DNA of 64,000 bases from an uncultured Lachnospiraceae bacterium (GTDB lineage: Bacteria; Bacillota; Clostridia; Lachnospirales; Lachnospiraceae), in the NCBI GenBank assembly GCA_949743325.1, contig CATJTQ010000076.1, positions 1 to 64,000 of the forward strand. Reading direction: 5' to 3'. Of the stretch, positions 36,052 to 44,624 are shown piece by piece. The position numbers were made by a program, and so were the translations under genes. Within the stretch, counting starts at the first letter, position 1; every line of letters begins with the position of its first letter. The notes below the pieces were generated by a model. The model was not told the DNA's origin. It was given only the letters and a program-made list of their open reading frames with translations, and made no database searches.

Positions 36052-36591
36052 TTATGTTTTAATCTTTTTGTTTAAAATAAAGTATAAAAGAAGAAGTAAA
36101 AGTGTTTCATTCTTTTCCTCAAGTTCAGATTTTTCTTTTTTAAGTTCTAATATCATTTTATTTAACAAAGTTATTTGTGCTCCGATTGTATTATAAATTG
36201 GATAAAATATGTTATATTCTGTGTCTGTATCTGAATTTGAGACCGCTATTTCATGTTCATGCAATGATTTAATATAATTAGCCATCAGTCTTAAAAATTC
36301 TTTATTTGTAGGTTTGTCTATATTTTTGCCGCCGCATATGTCCATAAGAAGCCATTTGTTTTCTGTTTTCCATATAAGATTGATAACTGTTCTAATATTT
36401 CTCTCTACACAACGCCAAGAAGTGTGAAAATGTCTTGCAATATCAGGATATAAAAATTTTGTAATATACTCTAAGCAGCATGGATCTTGAATTACATAAG
36501 AAATGGCATAAACAACATAATTATAGCCAACATATATATTGTTAACACCAAGCTGTAATAAAGTGTTTTTCGTTTCTTCTGAATATTTCAT
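36052..36591 (-). CDS. Stand-alone Spo0A C-terminal (DNA-binding) domain protein
   Basis: The first ~110 of 179 residues resemble the effector domain of Spo0A: LLQLGVNNIYVGYNYVVYAI, YITKFLYPDIARHFHTSWRC, VERNIRTVINLIW and KPTNKEFLRLMANYI. There is no receiver domain and no space for one. The remaining ~65 residues form a Glu/Lys-rich coiled coil with a hydrophobic, Leu-rich end (LLLLLLYFIL), perhaps for dimerisation or membrane contact. A 0A-box-like target was not searched in detail. It may be a phosphorylation-independent relative of the sporulation regulator. No partner gene is adjacent on its strand. Confidence 0.75.
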   Translation of the reverse strand: MKYSEETKNTLLQLGVNNIYVGYNYVVYAISYVIQDPCCLEYITKFLYPDIARHFHTSWRCVERNIRTVINLIWKTENKWLLMDICGGKNIDKPTNKEFLRLMANYIKSLHEHEIAVSNSDTDTEYNIFYPIYNTIGAQITLLNKMILELKKEKSELEEKNETLLLLLLYFILNKKIKT

Positions 36592-36726
36592 ATAACATGA
36601 ATTCCCCCTATAGTCCTGTTTTAAATATCGTAAAAGGAAGTAAGCAAAACATCAACAATAATCGTTTGTCATTTAATGTCGAATTTTGTCAAATAATTAG
36701 ATTTATTTATTTTTTTATAATACTGT

Positions 36727-36755
36727 TTGTAAATCTTTTTTGTATGTGATATAGT
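36727..36755 (+). promoter_or_regulatory. Promoter for the HD-GYP gene
   Basis: TTGTAA (36727-36732), 17-base spacer, TATAGT (36750-36755), about 50 bases before the start at 36804. Confidence 0.55.
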
Positions 36756-36803
36756 AAGTATCGTTAAAAAAATAACATTTAAATTATAGATTAAGAGGAC
36801 AAT

Positions 36804-37733
36804 ATGCAAGACGAATATATAAACCAGCTTAAAATTCAATTAAATTCTTTTGTGGAGGCTTTGGCTACAGCTATTGATGAGAGGACACCATATAATGGAA
36901 ATCATACTAGAAAAGTTGCTGAGTATGCTTTAATGATAGCAAAAAAAATCAATGAAAAGTATATGAATGGTGATACAAAAGAATATTTTGATGAGGAGCG
37001 TTTGGAAAAGTTAAGGCTTGCAGCTCTTGTACATGATATAGGGAAAATGGTTATTTCTAAGTCAATAATGAATCGCTCTACAAGACTGGATGGTGATATA
37101 GATAATATATTGATAAGATTTAAGCTTATAGAAAGCTGGTATGAGATAGATTATCTAAAAGGAAACATTACAAAAGAACAATTTGAAAGTCACAAAGCTG
37201 AGATGAAAAAAATAATATCTTTTATACAGGAAATAGATGGCATTGAGTATTTATCTGATGAGTTATATTTGAAGGTTCAGCAACTTAGATTTAAAGTGTA
37301 TATTGGTTCAGATGGACGTGAAGAAAGTTATTTTACAGAAGATGAAATTGAACACTTAAGTATAAGAAGGGGAACTCTAACTGAAAATGAAAGGGATTTA
37401 ATGCAAAGCCATGTGGAGATGACAATGAAGATATTATCAAAAGTTGAGTTTAGCGATGTATATAGTCAGGTTCCTGTATGGGCTGGACAGCATCATGAAT
37501 TTCTTGATGGAAGTGGCTATCCAAATCATTTGACAGCAAAAGATTTGTCGCTGGAGACAAGAATATTAACAGTATCTGATATTTATGATGCTCTGACAGC
37601 AACTGACAGACCATATAAGAAACCAATGAGTGTGGATTATGCTTTGTCAATAATGAATGGAATGGTAAAAAAAGGAAAACTTGATTCAGCAATTGTTAAA
37701 CTGCTCTCAGAAATATTAGAAGATAATAAATAA
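36804..37733 (+). CDS. HD-GYP-type phosphohydrolase
   Basis: The 309-residue protein is a soluble HD-GYP domain: NGNHTRKVAEYA, the HD motif LVHDIGKM (~82-89), a ~120-residue insertion (~95-195) and then QSHVEMT, QHHEFLDGSGYPNHL and VSDIYDALTATDRPYK. HD-GYP enzymes hydrolyse cyclic di-GMP or related signals. All metal-binding His/Asp residues and the GYP triad are present, so it should be active. The long insertion between the HD and GYP parts is unusual. It has no sensor or receiver domain. The next plus-strand element is tRNA-Arg. Confidence 0.88.
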   Translation: MQDEYINQLKIQLNSFVEALATAIDERTPYNGNHTRKVAEYALMIAKKINEKYMNGDTKEYFDEERLEKLRLAALVHDIGKMVISKSIMNRSTRLDGDIDNILIRFKLIESWYEIDYLKGNITKEQFESHKAEMKKIISFIQEIDGIEYLSDELYLKVQQLRFKVYIGSDGREESYFTEDEIEHLSIRRGTLTENERDLMQSHVEMTMKILSKVEFSDVYSQVPVWAGQHHEFLDGSGYPNHLTAKDLSLETRILTVSDIYDALTATDRPYKKPMSVDYALSIMNGMVKKGKLDSAIVKLLSEILEDNK

Positions 37734-37924
37734 GGATATAATCCCTAATTTTCATTTATGGAGTTGCTTATAGCTTGACTTTTTATATTAAGTATGATAT
37801 TGTAAATACTTGTTAGTATGTAATATTTGTATATATTGCATGTTGTTTGTGAGTGGAAGTTATGAAAATTTGCTTTGTAAATACGGGATAAAACAAATAT
37901 ACAAAAATTTTTTGGGTTAAATGT

Positions 37925-37998
37925 GCAACTGTAGCTCAGGGGATAGAGCAATGGTTTCCGGTACCATGTTAGCGGGGGTTCGATTCCCTCCAGTTGCG
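37925..37998 (+). tRNA. tRNA-Arg (anticodon CCG)
   Basis: A full cloverleaf: acceptor GCAACTG (37925-37931) with CAGTTGC (37991-37997) and discriminator G; D-arm GCTC/GAGC; anticodon arm ATGGT-TTCCGGT-ACCAT with anticodon CCG reading CGG; T-arm GGGGG-TTCGATT-CCCTC. The length is 74 bases. The CCA end is not encoded. The variable loop is six bases, slightly long. Confidence 0.92.
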
Positions 37999-38041
37999 TT
38001 TTGTTTTCCCTAAAGTTTTTTGATAGTTTTGGAGGTACAGT

Positions 38042-39256
38042 ATGCAGGAAATTAAGACGAAGAAAGAAAATAAAAATCTTCCTACGAATAAGTTATTGGC
38101 AATTATAACAGTTATTTTGTTGATAGTATTGATAGTTTTGATAGCACTTGCTGTTAAAGGAAATGGTTCTGGAGAGAAGAAAAATGAGAATGTATACTCA
38201 TCTGATGACAAGAAAACTGAAAAGGGGAATACATTTGAAGAAAATACTTATCCAGAAGTTGCATCACTTGTAGACCAGTATTTTATTGCATGTGCGGCTA
38301 ATGATTTCACTGTTTTAGATCAGATCGTCAGTGAGATGGGTGAAGAAGAGAAAGCTCTTATTCAAAGAAAGAGTGAGTATGTAGAAGTCTATAATGATGT
38401 GAAATCTTATATAAAACTTGGACCTATTGAGAATTCATATCTTGTGTTTGCAACATATAATATGAAATTCAAGAATCTTGAAACTGCAGTTCCTGGAATG
38501 GAGACATTGTATATAAGAACTGATGACAGCGGAAGGATGTTTATTTATAAAGGTCAGATAGAAGCAGAGGTTAGCTCATATATAGACAATGCAGTGAAGT
38601 CTGATGATGCAGTGAAAATTATTGAAAAAGTAAACAATGAATATTTAAATGTACTTGCAGATCATAAGGAAGTTTTGGAGTTTATTGAAAAATTTGAAGG
38701 TGAATCTGAGTTAGTTGCACAGGCTAAACAACTTGCTGAAAGTAAGGCGAGTACTGAGGCAAAAGCCCGAGAAGAGGCTGAGGCAAAAGCCCGAGCTGAA
38801 GAGGCAGAGAAAGCCAGACAGGAACAGGAAGCGGCCGCAGCAAACGCTGCACAGAATGCACAGCAGACAGATGAGAGTGTGACTATAATACAGACAATAA
38901 ATGTTCGTGCCTCAAATAGTGAAGAGTCTGAGAAGATTGCACATTTGTTTGTCGGAGATGTGGTAAAACGTACAAGTGTAACGGAAGACGGATGGAGCCA
39001 GATTAAATTTAATGGTGACAGTTATGGTTATACTAAATCAGAATATTTGTCTACATTTAAATCAACAGAGGATAAAGTAAGACCTACAACTATTGTTAAT
39101 ATACGTTCTGAATGTAGTGAGACAGCTAATATTATCGGACAGCTTGATACTGATTTGACATATACAAGAAATGTTATATATGACAATGGATGGAGCCAAA
39201 TTGCTTTGGATGGATCAGTCGGTTATGTAAAAACAGAATATTTAACTAAAGACTAA
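38042..39256 (+). CDS. Membrane-anchored protein with two SH3b domains
   Basis: The 404-residue protein has a basic N-terminus, one membrane segment (~17-40) and an extracytoplasmic part. The middle (~75-225) is an unassigned domain. An Ala/Glu/Arg helical stretch (~235-280, EAKAREEAEAKARAEEAEKA) leads to two C-terminal SH3b domains (~283-340 and ~347-402), each with N(V/I)R and a GWSQI motif plus GY(T/V)K(S/T)EYL. SH3b domains bind cell-wall peptides. GGAGGT lies before the ATG. Likely a wall-associated protein; its partner is unknown. Confidence 0.82.
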   Translation: MQEIKTKKENKNLPTNKLLAIITVILLIVLIVLIALAVKGNGSGEKKNENVYSSDDKKTEKGNTFEENTYPEVASLVDQYFIACAANDFTVLDQIVSEMGEEEKALIQRKSEYVEVYNDVKSYIKLGPIENSYLVFATYNMKFKNLETAVPGMETLYIRTDDSGRMFIYKGQIEAEVSSYIDNAVKSDDAVKIIEKVNNEYLNVLADHKEVLEFIEKFEGESELVAQAKQLAESKASTEAKAREEAEAKARAEEAEKARQEQEAAAANAAQNAQQTDESVTIIQTINVRASNSEESEKIAHLFVGDVVKRTSVTEDGWSQIKFNGDSYGYTKSEYLSTFKSTEDKVRPTTIVNIRSECSETANIIGQLDTDLTYTRNVIYDNGWSQIALDGSVGYVKTEYLTKD

Positions 39257-39316
39257 TTTATGTAATATAATAGGGAATAATAAAATTTGAAAGCCAACGT
39301 CAAAAAAAACTAAAAT

Positions 39317-39352
39317 AAACTGCTCTGAAATATTATTTTGGAGCAGTTTTTC
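39317..39352 (+). terminator. Terminator after the SH3b gene
   Basis: Stem AAACTGCTC (39317-39325) / GAGCAGTTT (39341-39349) with a loop that can pair further, followed by TTCT. The T-run overlaps the stem end. Confidence 0.75.
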
Positions 39353-39440
39353 TATAATATGAATTAAAATGTTTTTTTCGTAAATACTGAAAATATTAAA
39401 GTTAAATTCATGGTTCGTAAGAAAAATGGAGGGATAATTA

Positions 39441-39887
39441 ATGTTATCAGTAGTTGATGAAAAATTATTGAGAGAGGCGTGCAAAACATGTACTGAGGCT
39501 GCACGTCATATAGAGTCTGTACTTAGTAAAGTTGAGGATGAGGATTTATCTGATGATTTAAACAGGCAGCTTGGAAGATATATTGGGTTTATAAGAAAGG
39601 CAGAGAAGCGGCTTCAAAAAGAAGGAAAAATGCCATATGAGGATAGTATTATAGATAAGATGAAAATATGGTCAAAAGTTCAGAGGAGTACGCTTTTTAA
39701 TAATAGCACCAAACATATTGCAGATATACTTATAGAAGATAATTCTAAAGGAATAGCATATATGCTTAAAGCACTTCATGATTATCCAAAGTCATCGTGC
39801 TGTGAGTTTGCGAAAGAACTTGTAGAATTTGAAGAGCAGAATGTTGAACAATTAAAATATTATTTAAGACAAGACAGCCAATATTGA
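39441..39887 (+). CDS. Small helical protein of unknown function
   Basis: The 148-residue protein is mostly alpha-helical by pattern, with four Cys (KTCTEAAR, SSCCEFAKEL) and no signal or membrane segment. GGAGGG precedes the start. No family is recognised. It stands between two wall-related genes, with its own terminator-bounded region. Confidence 0.68.
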   Translation: MLSVVDEKLLREACKTCTEAARHIESVLSKVEDEDLSDDLNRQLGRYIGFIRKAEKRLQKEGKMPYEDSIIDKMKIWSKVQRSTLFNNSTKHIADILIEDNSKGIAYMLKALHDYPKSSCCEFAKELVEFEEQNVEQLKYYLRQDSQY

Positions 39888-39968
39888 CAGAAGAATTAAT
39901 ACTGTGGTATATTTACTATAGATATGTAATGAGATTACAAAAGTAATGTGAAAGGAGATAGGAGACGA

Positions 39969-41339
39969 ATGAAAAAGAGGGTAGTTTTTTTATGTGCAGC
40001 TCTTATACTTGCGGTTGGTTTAACGGCTTGCGGTGAAGTTTCCAATAAATCCCAAAAATCTGAAAATAAAAAAGATGAACAAAATGTGTCAGAAAATAAG
40101 GAGAGTAAGGACTCTGATGAAGATGCTAAATATTCACCAATAGTAGCAAAGGATGTAAAAGTTGCGGACAGCGAATATCCCTATCAGATAAAAGTAAACA
40201 GGGCGCAAAACTGTATTACAGTGTATACTTTAGATAAAGATGAAGAATATACAGTTCCAGTAAGAAGCCTTATATGTTCAACAGGAGGAGAGTTAATTCC
40301 GACAGGAACATTCCAGCTGGGAGAAACTGTTGAGTGGCAGATGCTTCCAAATGGAGATTTCGGAAGATATGTAACTAGGCTTATAGATAACGTAGTTATC
40401 CGTTCTGTAAGTTATAAGGCGCAGTCAGAGGATTCATTAGATGTCGATTCATATAACTGTCTTGGAGATACTATAGAAGACAGCTCTATAGTATTAGGTG
40501 AGGCAGATGCACAGTGGATTGCAGAAAATTGTCCAGATGGAACCCAGGTGGAAGTATATGATAATAATGATGAAGCGGGTCCATTGGGTAAACCATTAGC
40601 AAGATTAATATCTGATAAGATAACTTGGGATCCTACAAATACTAACAGTGAGAACGCATGGTATGTTCCGGTTTCATTTTTTGGAGTGGAAGATAAAATT
40701 GTGGAGAAAGGAAAAACGCCCGATTTACTTGAAGGTATAACTGCGAAAGATAAGTATGGCAAAGATTTGACAGCCTCGATCAAGGTGTATGGTGAAGTGA
40801 ATATTAATAAAGCCGGGGACTATAAAATAAATTACTCATGTGAAAATTCTAACGGTGAAAAAAGAGAGATTGAATCTGTTGTAACAGTTGTTGATGATTC
40901 AGAGGAGAAGCAGCCTGCAACAAGTGTACAGCCTGAGAATACACCACAGCCTACAACAGCTCCACAGGCAACAATAGAACCACAAATTACATTGACGCCT
41001 GAAACTGCTTCGGCAGCGCCTACTTTATCAGCTGCGGTACCAGCAACGGCTTCAGATTCTGATGCTTCTACGACAGTAATAACAACAATTACAACAGTTG
41101 AAGAAGTAGATGAGGAACCTCCAACTATTACGTTTACTGCTAAATCTGCTATAGTTTCATCTATAAAAGAAGACTATTTGCGTAATAGAATTAGGGTTAC
41201 AGATTATGGAAGTGGAGTAGATGATGTGTATATCAATGTGTGTAGGATTCCAGATGATGGAAGTTATGTAGTCATATATGAAGTGTTTGACCATGCAGGA
41301 AACAGTTCGTGTGTATCAGAAACAGTGTATTTACAATAA
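39969..41339 (+). CDS. Lipoprotein with catalytically degenerate L,D-transpeptidase-like domain
   Basis: The ATG at 39969 has two ribosome-like sites (39951-39957 and 39961-39964); a GTG at 39948 is less likely. The 456-residue protein has a lipobox LTAC (Cys ~21), an acidic spacer, and a YkuD-like domain (~60-205: YQIKVNRAQNCITVYTLD, LICSTGG, IPTGTFQLG and the end ADAQWIAENCPDGTQVEVYD). Where active enzymes have SHGC before a hydrophobic pair, this one reads EDSSIVL, so the catalytic Cys and His are gone. An Ig-like/DUF5011-type domain, a Pro/Thr linker and a second Ig-like domain follow. It should sit on the outer membrane face and may bind peptidoglycan. Confidence 0.72.
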   Translation: MKKRVVFLCAALILAVGLTACGEVSNKSQKSENKKDEQNVSENKESKDSDEDAKYSPIVAKDVKVADSEYPYQIKVNRAQNCITVYTLDKDEEYTVPVRSLICSTGGELIPTGTFQLGETVEWQMLPNGDFGRYVTRLIDNVVIRSVSYKAQSEDSLDVDSYNCLGDTIEDSSIVLGEADAQWIAENCPDGTQVEVYDNNDEAGPLGKPLARLISDKITWDPTNTNSENAWYVPVSFFGVEDKIVEKGKTPDLLEGITAKDKYGKDLTASIKVYGEVNINKAGDYKINYSCENSNGEKREIESVVTVVDDSEEKQPATSVQPENTPQPTTAPQATIEPQITLTPETASAAPTLSAAVPATASDSDASTTVITTITTVEEVDEEPPTITFTAKSAIVSSIKEDYLRNRIRVTDYGSGVDDVYINVCRIPDDGSYVVIYEVFDHAGNSSCVSETVYLQ

Positions 41340-41517
41340 CTTATATAAATTAAAGTATTTGTTTTAAAAAGGGTTTCTGATAAGTATTGTTAGAAACATA
41401 ATATGTCAGTGTAATATTTAATATCATTGTCTTAAATATAAATGAGATTACATATCCTGTTACTGGGATTTTCAGAAGATTTAATAATAGTTAATATAGA
41501 AAAGAGGATTATGTAAA

Positions 41518-42351
41518 ATGGCAGAGAATAGTAGTTGTAGTAATTCAGGGTGCAGCCGTGATACTTGTGATGGATGTGATAAAGCTCCTGAAAGTATGAA
41601 AAAAGAGTGTAACGCTTTTTCTAATATAAAAAATGTAATTGGTGTACTCAGTGGAAAAGGCGGAGTTGGAAAGTCAATGGTTACAGCCTCGATAGCAGTA
41701 TCAATGGCAAATGCAGGATATAAAGTTGGAATTTTAGATGCGGATATTACTGGACCTTCAATTCCTAAAATGTTTGGTTTGAATGAGCGGGCACAAGGGA
41801 CAGAGGAAGGTATATTACCTGCAGTTACTGCAAAAGGTATAAAGGTTATGTCAATCAATCTGCTGTTAGAGAGCGAGGATTTGCCTGTAATATGGAGGGG
41901 TCCGGTAATTTCTGGAATGGTGTCACAATTTTGGACAGATGTTCTTTGGGGAGAATTGGATTATCTGTTTGTGGATATGCCGCCCGGAACAGGTGATGTC
42001 CCTTTAACAGTCTTTCAGTCACTGCCTGTTAATGCTGCTATATTAGTTACTTCACCACAGAATTTGGTTAGTATGATTGTAAAAAAAGCATACAATATGG
42101 CTCAGATGATGAATGTGCCTATGCTTGGATTGGTTGAGAATTACAGCTATTTTACATGTCCAGGATGTAATGAAAGATATTCTGTATTTGGTGAGAGCCA
42201 TATAGATGAGATTGCTGAGCAGATGGATCTGCCAGTATTAGCTAAGCTTCCTTTAAATCCAGAGTTTGCGAAGGCGGCAGATAATGGAAAAATAGAGGAT
42301 ATAGAAAAATTAGATTTTGATATTATAAAAGATGCTCTTCAAAAAATATAA
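41518..42351 (+). CDS. Mrp/NBP35-family iron-sulfur carrier ATPase
   Basis: This P-loop ATPase carries and delivers Fe-S clusters. The 277-residue protein has an N-terminal Cys cluster (CSNSGCSRDTCDGC), a deviant Walker A GKGGVGKSMV (~43-52), DADITGPSIPKMFGL, DMPPGTGDVP and the C-terminal CPGC pair (~217-220) that holds the bridging cluster. A clear Shine-Dalgarno is not obvious (AAAAGAGG at ~41502). It lies 18 bases upstream of nfo, with which it may be co-transcribed. Confidence 0.9.
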   Translation: MAENSSCSNSGCSRDTCDGCDKAPESMKKECNAFSNIKNVIGVLSGKGGVGKSMVTASIAVSMANAGYKVGILDADITGPSIPKMFGLNERAQGTEEGILPAVTAKGIKVMSINLLLESEDLPVIWRGPVISGMVSQFWTDVLWGELDYLFVDMPPGTGDVPLTVFQSLPVNAAILVTSPQNLVSMIVKKAYNMAQMMNVPMLGLVENYSYFTCPGCNERYSVFGESHIDEIAEQMDLPVLAKLPLNPEFAKAADNGKIEDIEKLDFDIIKDALQKI

Positions 42352-42369
42352 TATCAAATGGAGGCATAT

Positions 42370-43230
42370 ATGATTAAAATAGGATCACATGTCGGTATGA
42401 ATGGAAAAAAGATGCTGCTTGGTTCAGTTGAGGAGGCATTGTCATATGGAGCCAATACATTTATGGTGTATACAGGTGCTCCGCAAAATACAAGAAGAAA
42501 AGCTGTCAGTGAGCTTAGGATAGACGAGGCAGCAGAATTGATGAAAAAAAATAATATGGAACCATTTATCGTTCATGCTCCTTACATTATAAATCTGGCA
42601 AACACGATAAAGCCTGAGACGTTTCGTATTGCAGTAGATTTTCTGAAAATAGAAGTTGAAAGAACTGAGGCAATGGGAAGCAAAGTTCTTGTTCTTCACC
42701 CAGGTTCTCATGTAAATGAAGGAGTTCAGGCAGGAACAGAGCAGATTATTAAAGGTTTAAATGAAGTTCTGACAGAAGATATGACATGTAAAATAGCGCT
42801 GGAGACTATGGCAGGAAAGGGCAGTGAGATAGGTAGGACATTTGAGGAGATTGAAGCAATTATTGAAGGAGTAGAGTTACCAGAAAAGCTTGGCGTGTGT
42901 TTTGATACTTGTCATGTTCATGATGCAGGATATGATATTATAAATGACTTTGATGGAGTAATAGAAGAATTTGATAATATTATTGGTAAGGAGAGAATCT
43001 TAGTTTTTCATATTAATGACAGTAAGAATATTAGAGGTAGTCATAAGGATCGTCATGAAAATATTGGTAGAGGAGAAATAGGGTTTAAGGCGTTGCATAA
43101 TATTGTACATTATAAGGACTTTATTGATGTACCTAAAATTCTTGAGACTCCATATATTGAAAATGAAGATACGAAAGAAAAAGAACCGCCATACAGGAAA
43201 GAGATAGAGGCTCTTTTATCATTTGTATAG
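42370..43230 (+). CDS. nfo: Endonuclease IV
   Basis: Nfo cleaves DNA at abasic sites in base-excision repair. The ATG at 42370 has GGAGG 5 bases upstream; an ATG at 42358 opens the same frame without one. The 286-residue TIM barrel has the zinc ligands in [42 protein letters not shown] and [20 protein letters not shown]. It directly precedes a radical SAM repair protein, whose own promoter lies at 43243. Confidence 0.95.
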   Translation: MIKIGSHVGMNGKKMLLGSVEEALSYGANTFMVYTGAPQNTRRKAVSELRIDEAAELMKKNNMEPFIVHAPYIINLANTIKPETFRIAVDFLKIEVERTEAMGSKVLVLHPGSHVNEGVQAGTEQIIKGLNEVLTEDMTCKIALETMAGKGSEIGRTFEEIEAIIEGVELPEKLGVCFDTCHVHDAGYDIINDFDGVIEEFDNIIGKERILVFHINDSKNIRGSHKDRHENIGRGEIGFKALHNIVHYKDFIDVPKILETPYIENEDTKEKEPPYRKEIEALLSFV

Positions 43231-43242
43231 ATAAGAATATTG

Positions 43243-43271
43243 TTGACATGTGAACATCTTCGTGTTAGAAT
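43243..43271 (+). promoter_or_regulatory. Promoter for the radical SAM repair operon
   Basis: Perfect TTGACA (43243-43248), 17-base spacer, TAGAAT (43266-43271), 36 bases before the start codon. Confidence 0.75.
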
Positions 43272-43277
43272 ATATAC

Positions 43278-43289
43278 AAACATATGTTC
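43278..43289. promoter_or_regulatory. LexA (SOS) box-like operator
   Basis: AAACATATGTTC differs by one base from the Gram-positive LexA consensus GAAC-N4-GTTC. It starts 7 bases after the -10, about where transcription would begin, as expected for repression. The genes downstream are DNA-repair-like, which supports the reading. Confidence 0.58.
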
Positions 43290-43307
43290 TGGTGCGGAGG
43301 TGTTTTG

Positions 43308-44624
43308 ATGTTTTTAGAGCAAAAAAAGAGTGTATATGACAAACTGAAAATATTAACAGATGCAGCCAAGTATGATGTAGCATGTACATCCAGCGGAATT
43401 GAAAAAAAAGGGGATGGAACTAATATTGGAAATAGTATCAAGGCTGGAATCTGTCATTCTTTTTCTTCAGATGGCAGATGTATATCTCTGCTTAAAATAT
43501 TGTTGACGAATTATTGTGTTTTTAACTGTTCTTACTGTATTAATAGAGTTTCTAATGATGTGGATAGAGTATTATTTACTCCTGATGAAATATGTACAAT
43601 TACAATGGAGTTTTATAGAAGGAATTATATAGAAGGTTTATTTTTAAGTTCGGGAATATTTAAGACTCCTGATATTACGATGGAATTATTGTATCAGACG
43701 TTATATAAACTTAGGAATGAATATAATTTTAATGGATATATACATGTGAAAGCTATTCCAGGTGCCGATCCTGTTCTCATAGAGAAGACAGGATTTCTTG
43801 CGGATAGAATGAGTGTGAATTTAGAACTGCCAACTGCAGAATCTTTAAAAAAACTTGCTCCTAACAAGACAAGAAATACAATATTAAAGCCAATGAGGCA
43901 GATACAGCTTAGAAGGGATGCTAATAAGGAAGAGCTTGTATTATATAAAAGAGCGCCTAAATTTGTTCCTGCAGGGCAGTCTACACAGATGATAATAGGT
44001 GCCAGCAATGAGAGTGACTATGAACTTCTTGCAGTGACAGAGAGTTTATATAAGAAGTTTGCTTTGAAAAGAGTATTTTATTCAGCTTTTGTCAATGTAA
44101 ATAATGATACGACACTGCCAATGACACAATCTGGACCCCCTCTTCTTCGTGAGCACAGATTATATCAAGCAGATTGGTTGATGAGATTTTATGAATTTAA
44201 GGCTGAAGAGATTTTGGACAAAAATCACAAGAATTTTAATGTTTTTTTAGATCCAAAATGTGATTGGGCAATTAGAAATATAGAGATGTTTCCAGTGGAG
44301 ATAAATACCGCCGATTATCATAATTTGTTAAGAGTTCCGGGAATAGGTGTAAAATCAGCAAAAAGAATAGTGGCAGCGAGAAGGTTTGGAAGCTTAACAT
44401 TTGAAAATTTAAAAAAAATCGGAGTTGTCTTAAAACGTGCTGTATACTTTATAACGTGCAGCGGACAATTGTATGGTTCTGTAAAGATAGACAGCGAATA
44501 TATATTAAGACAGCTGTTAGGTGATGCTGATGTAAGACGGCTTAATGAGCCGCAAGTAAATTACAGACAGCTTTCCTTATTTGATGGAGGGATTTATAAT
44601 GATAGTTCTAGTTTGCTCAGATAA
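43308..44624 (+). CDS. Putative DNA modification/repair radical SAM protein (TIGR03916-type)
   Basis: The ATG at 43308 has GGAGG 7 bases upstream. The 438-residue protein has the radical SAM Cys cluster TNYCVFNCSYCINR (C-x3-C-x2-C, ~68-75) and a C-terminal helix-hairpin-helix DNA-binding motif (LLRVPGIGVKSAKRIVAARR, ~338-357). This pattern, together with the neighbour at 44599, matches the family described as a radical SAM protein linked to uracil-DNA glycosylase. The reaction is not known. The LexA-like box upstream suggests induction by DNA damage. The next gene overlaps by 26 bases. Confidence 0.85.
   Translation: MFLEQKKSVYDKLKILTDAAKYDVACTSSGIEKKGDGTNIGNSIKAGICHSFSSDGRCISLLKILLTNYCVFNCSYCINRVSNDVDRVLFTPDEICTITMEFYRRNYIEGLFLSSGIFKTPDITMELLYQTLYKLRNEYNFNGYIHVKAIPGADPVLIEKTGFLADRMSVNLELPTAESLKKLAPNKTRNTILKPMRQIQLRRDANKEELVLYKRAPKFVPAGQSTQMIIGASNESDYELLAVTESLYKKFALKRVFYSAFVNVNNDTTLPMTQSGPPLLREHRLYQADWLMRFYEFKAEEILDKNHKNFNVFLDPKCDWAIRNIEMFPVEINTADYHNLLRVPGIGVKSAKRIVAARRFGSLTFENLKKIGVVLKRAVYFITCSGQLYGSVKIDSEYILRQLLGDADVRRLNEPQVNYRQLSLFDGGIYNDSSSLLR

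Noticed and set aside
43249..43266. A second LexA box at GAACATCTTCGTGTTA
   Set aside because: The half-sites are 8 bases apart rather than 4, so it does not fit the consensus.
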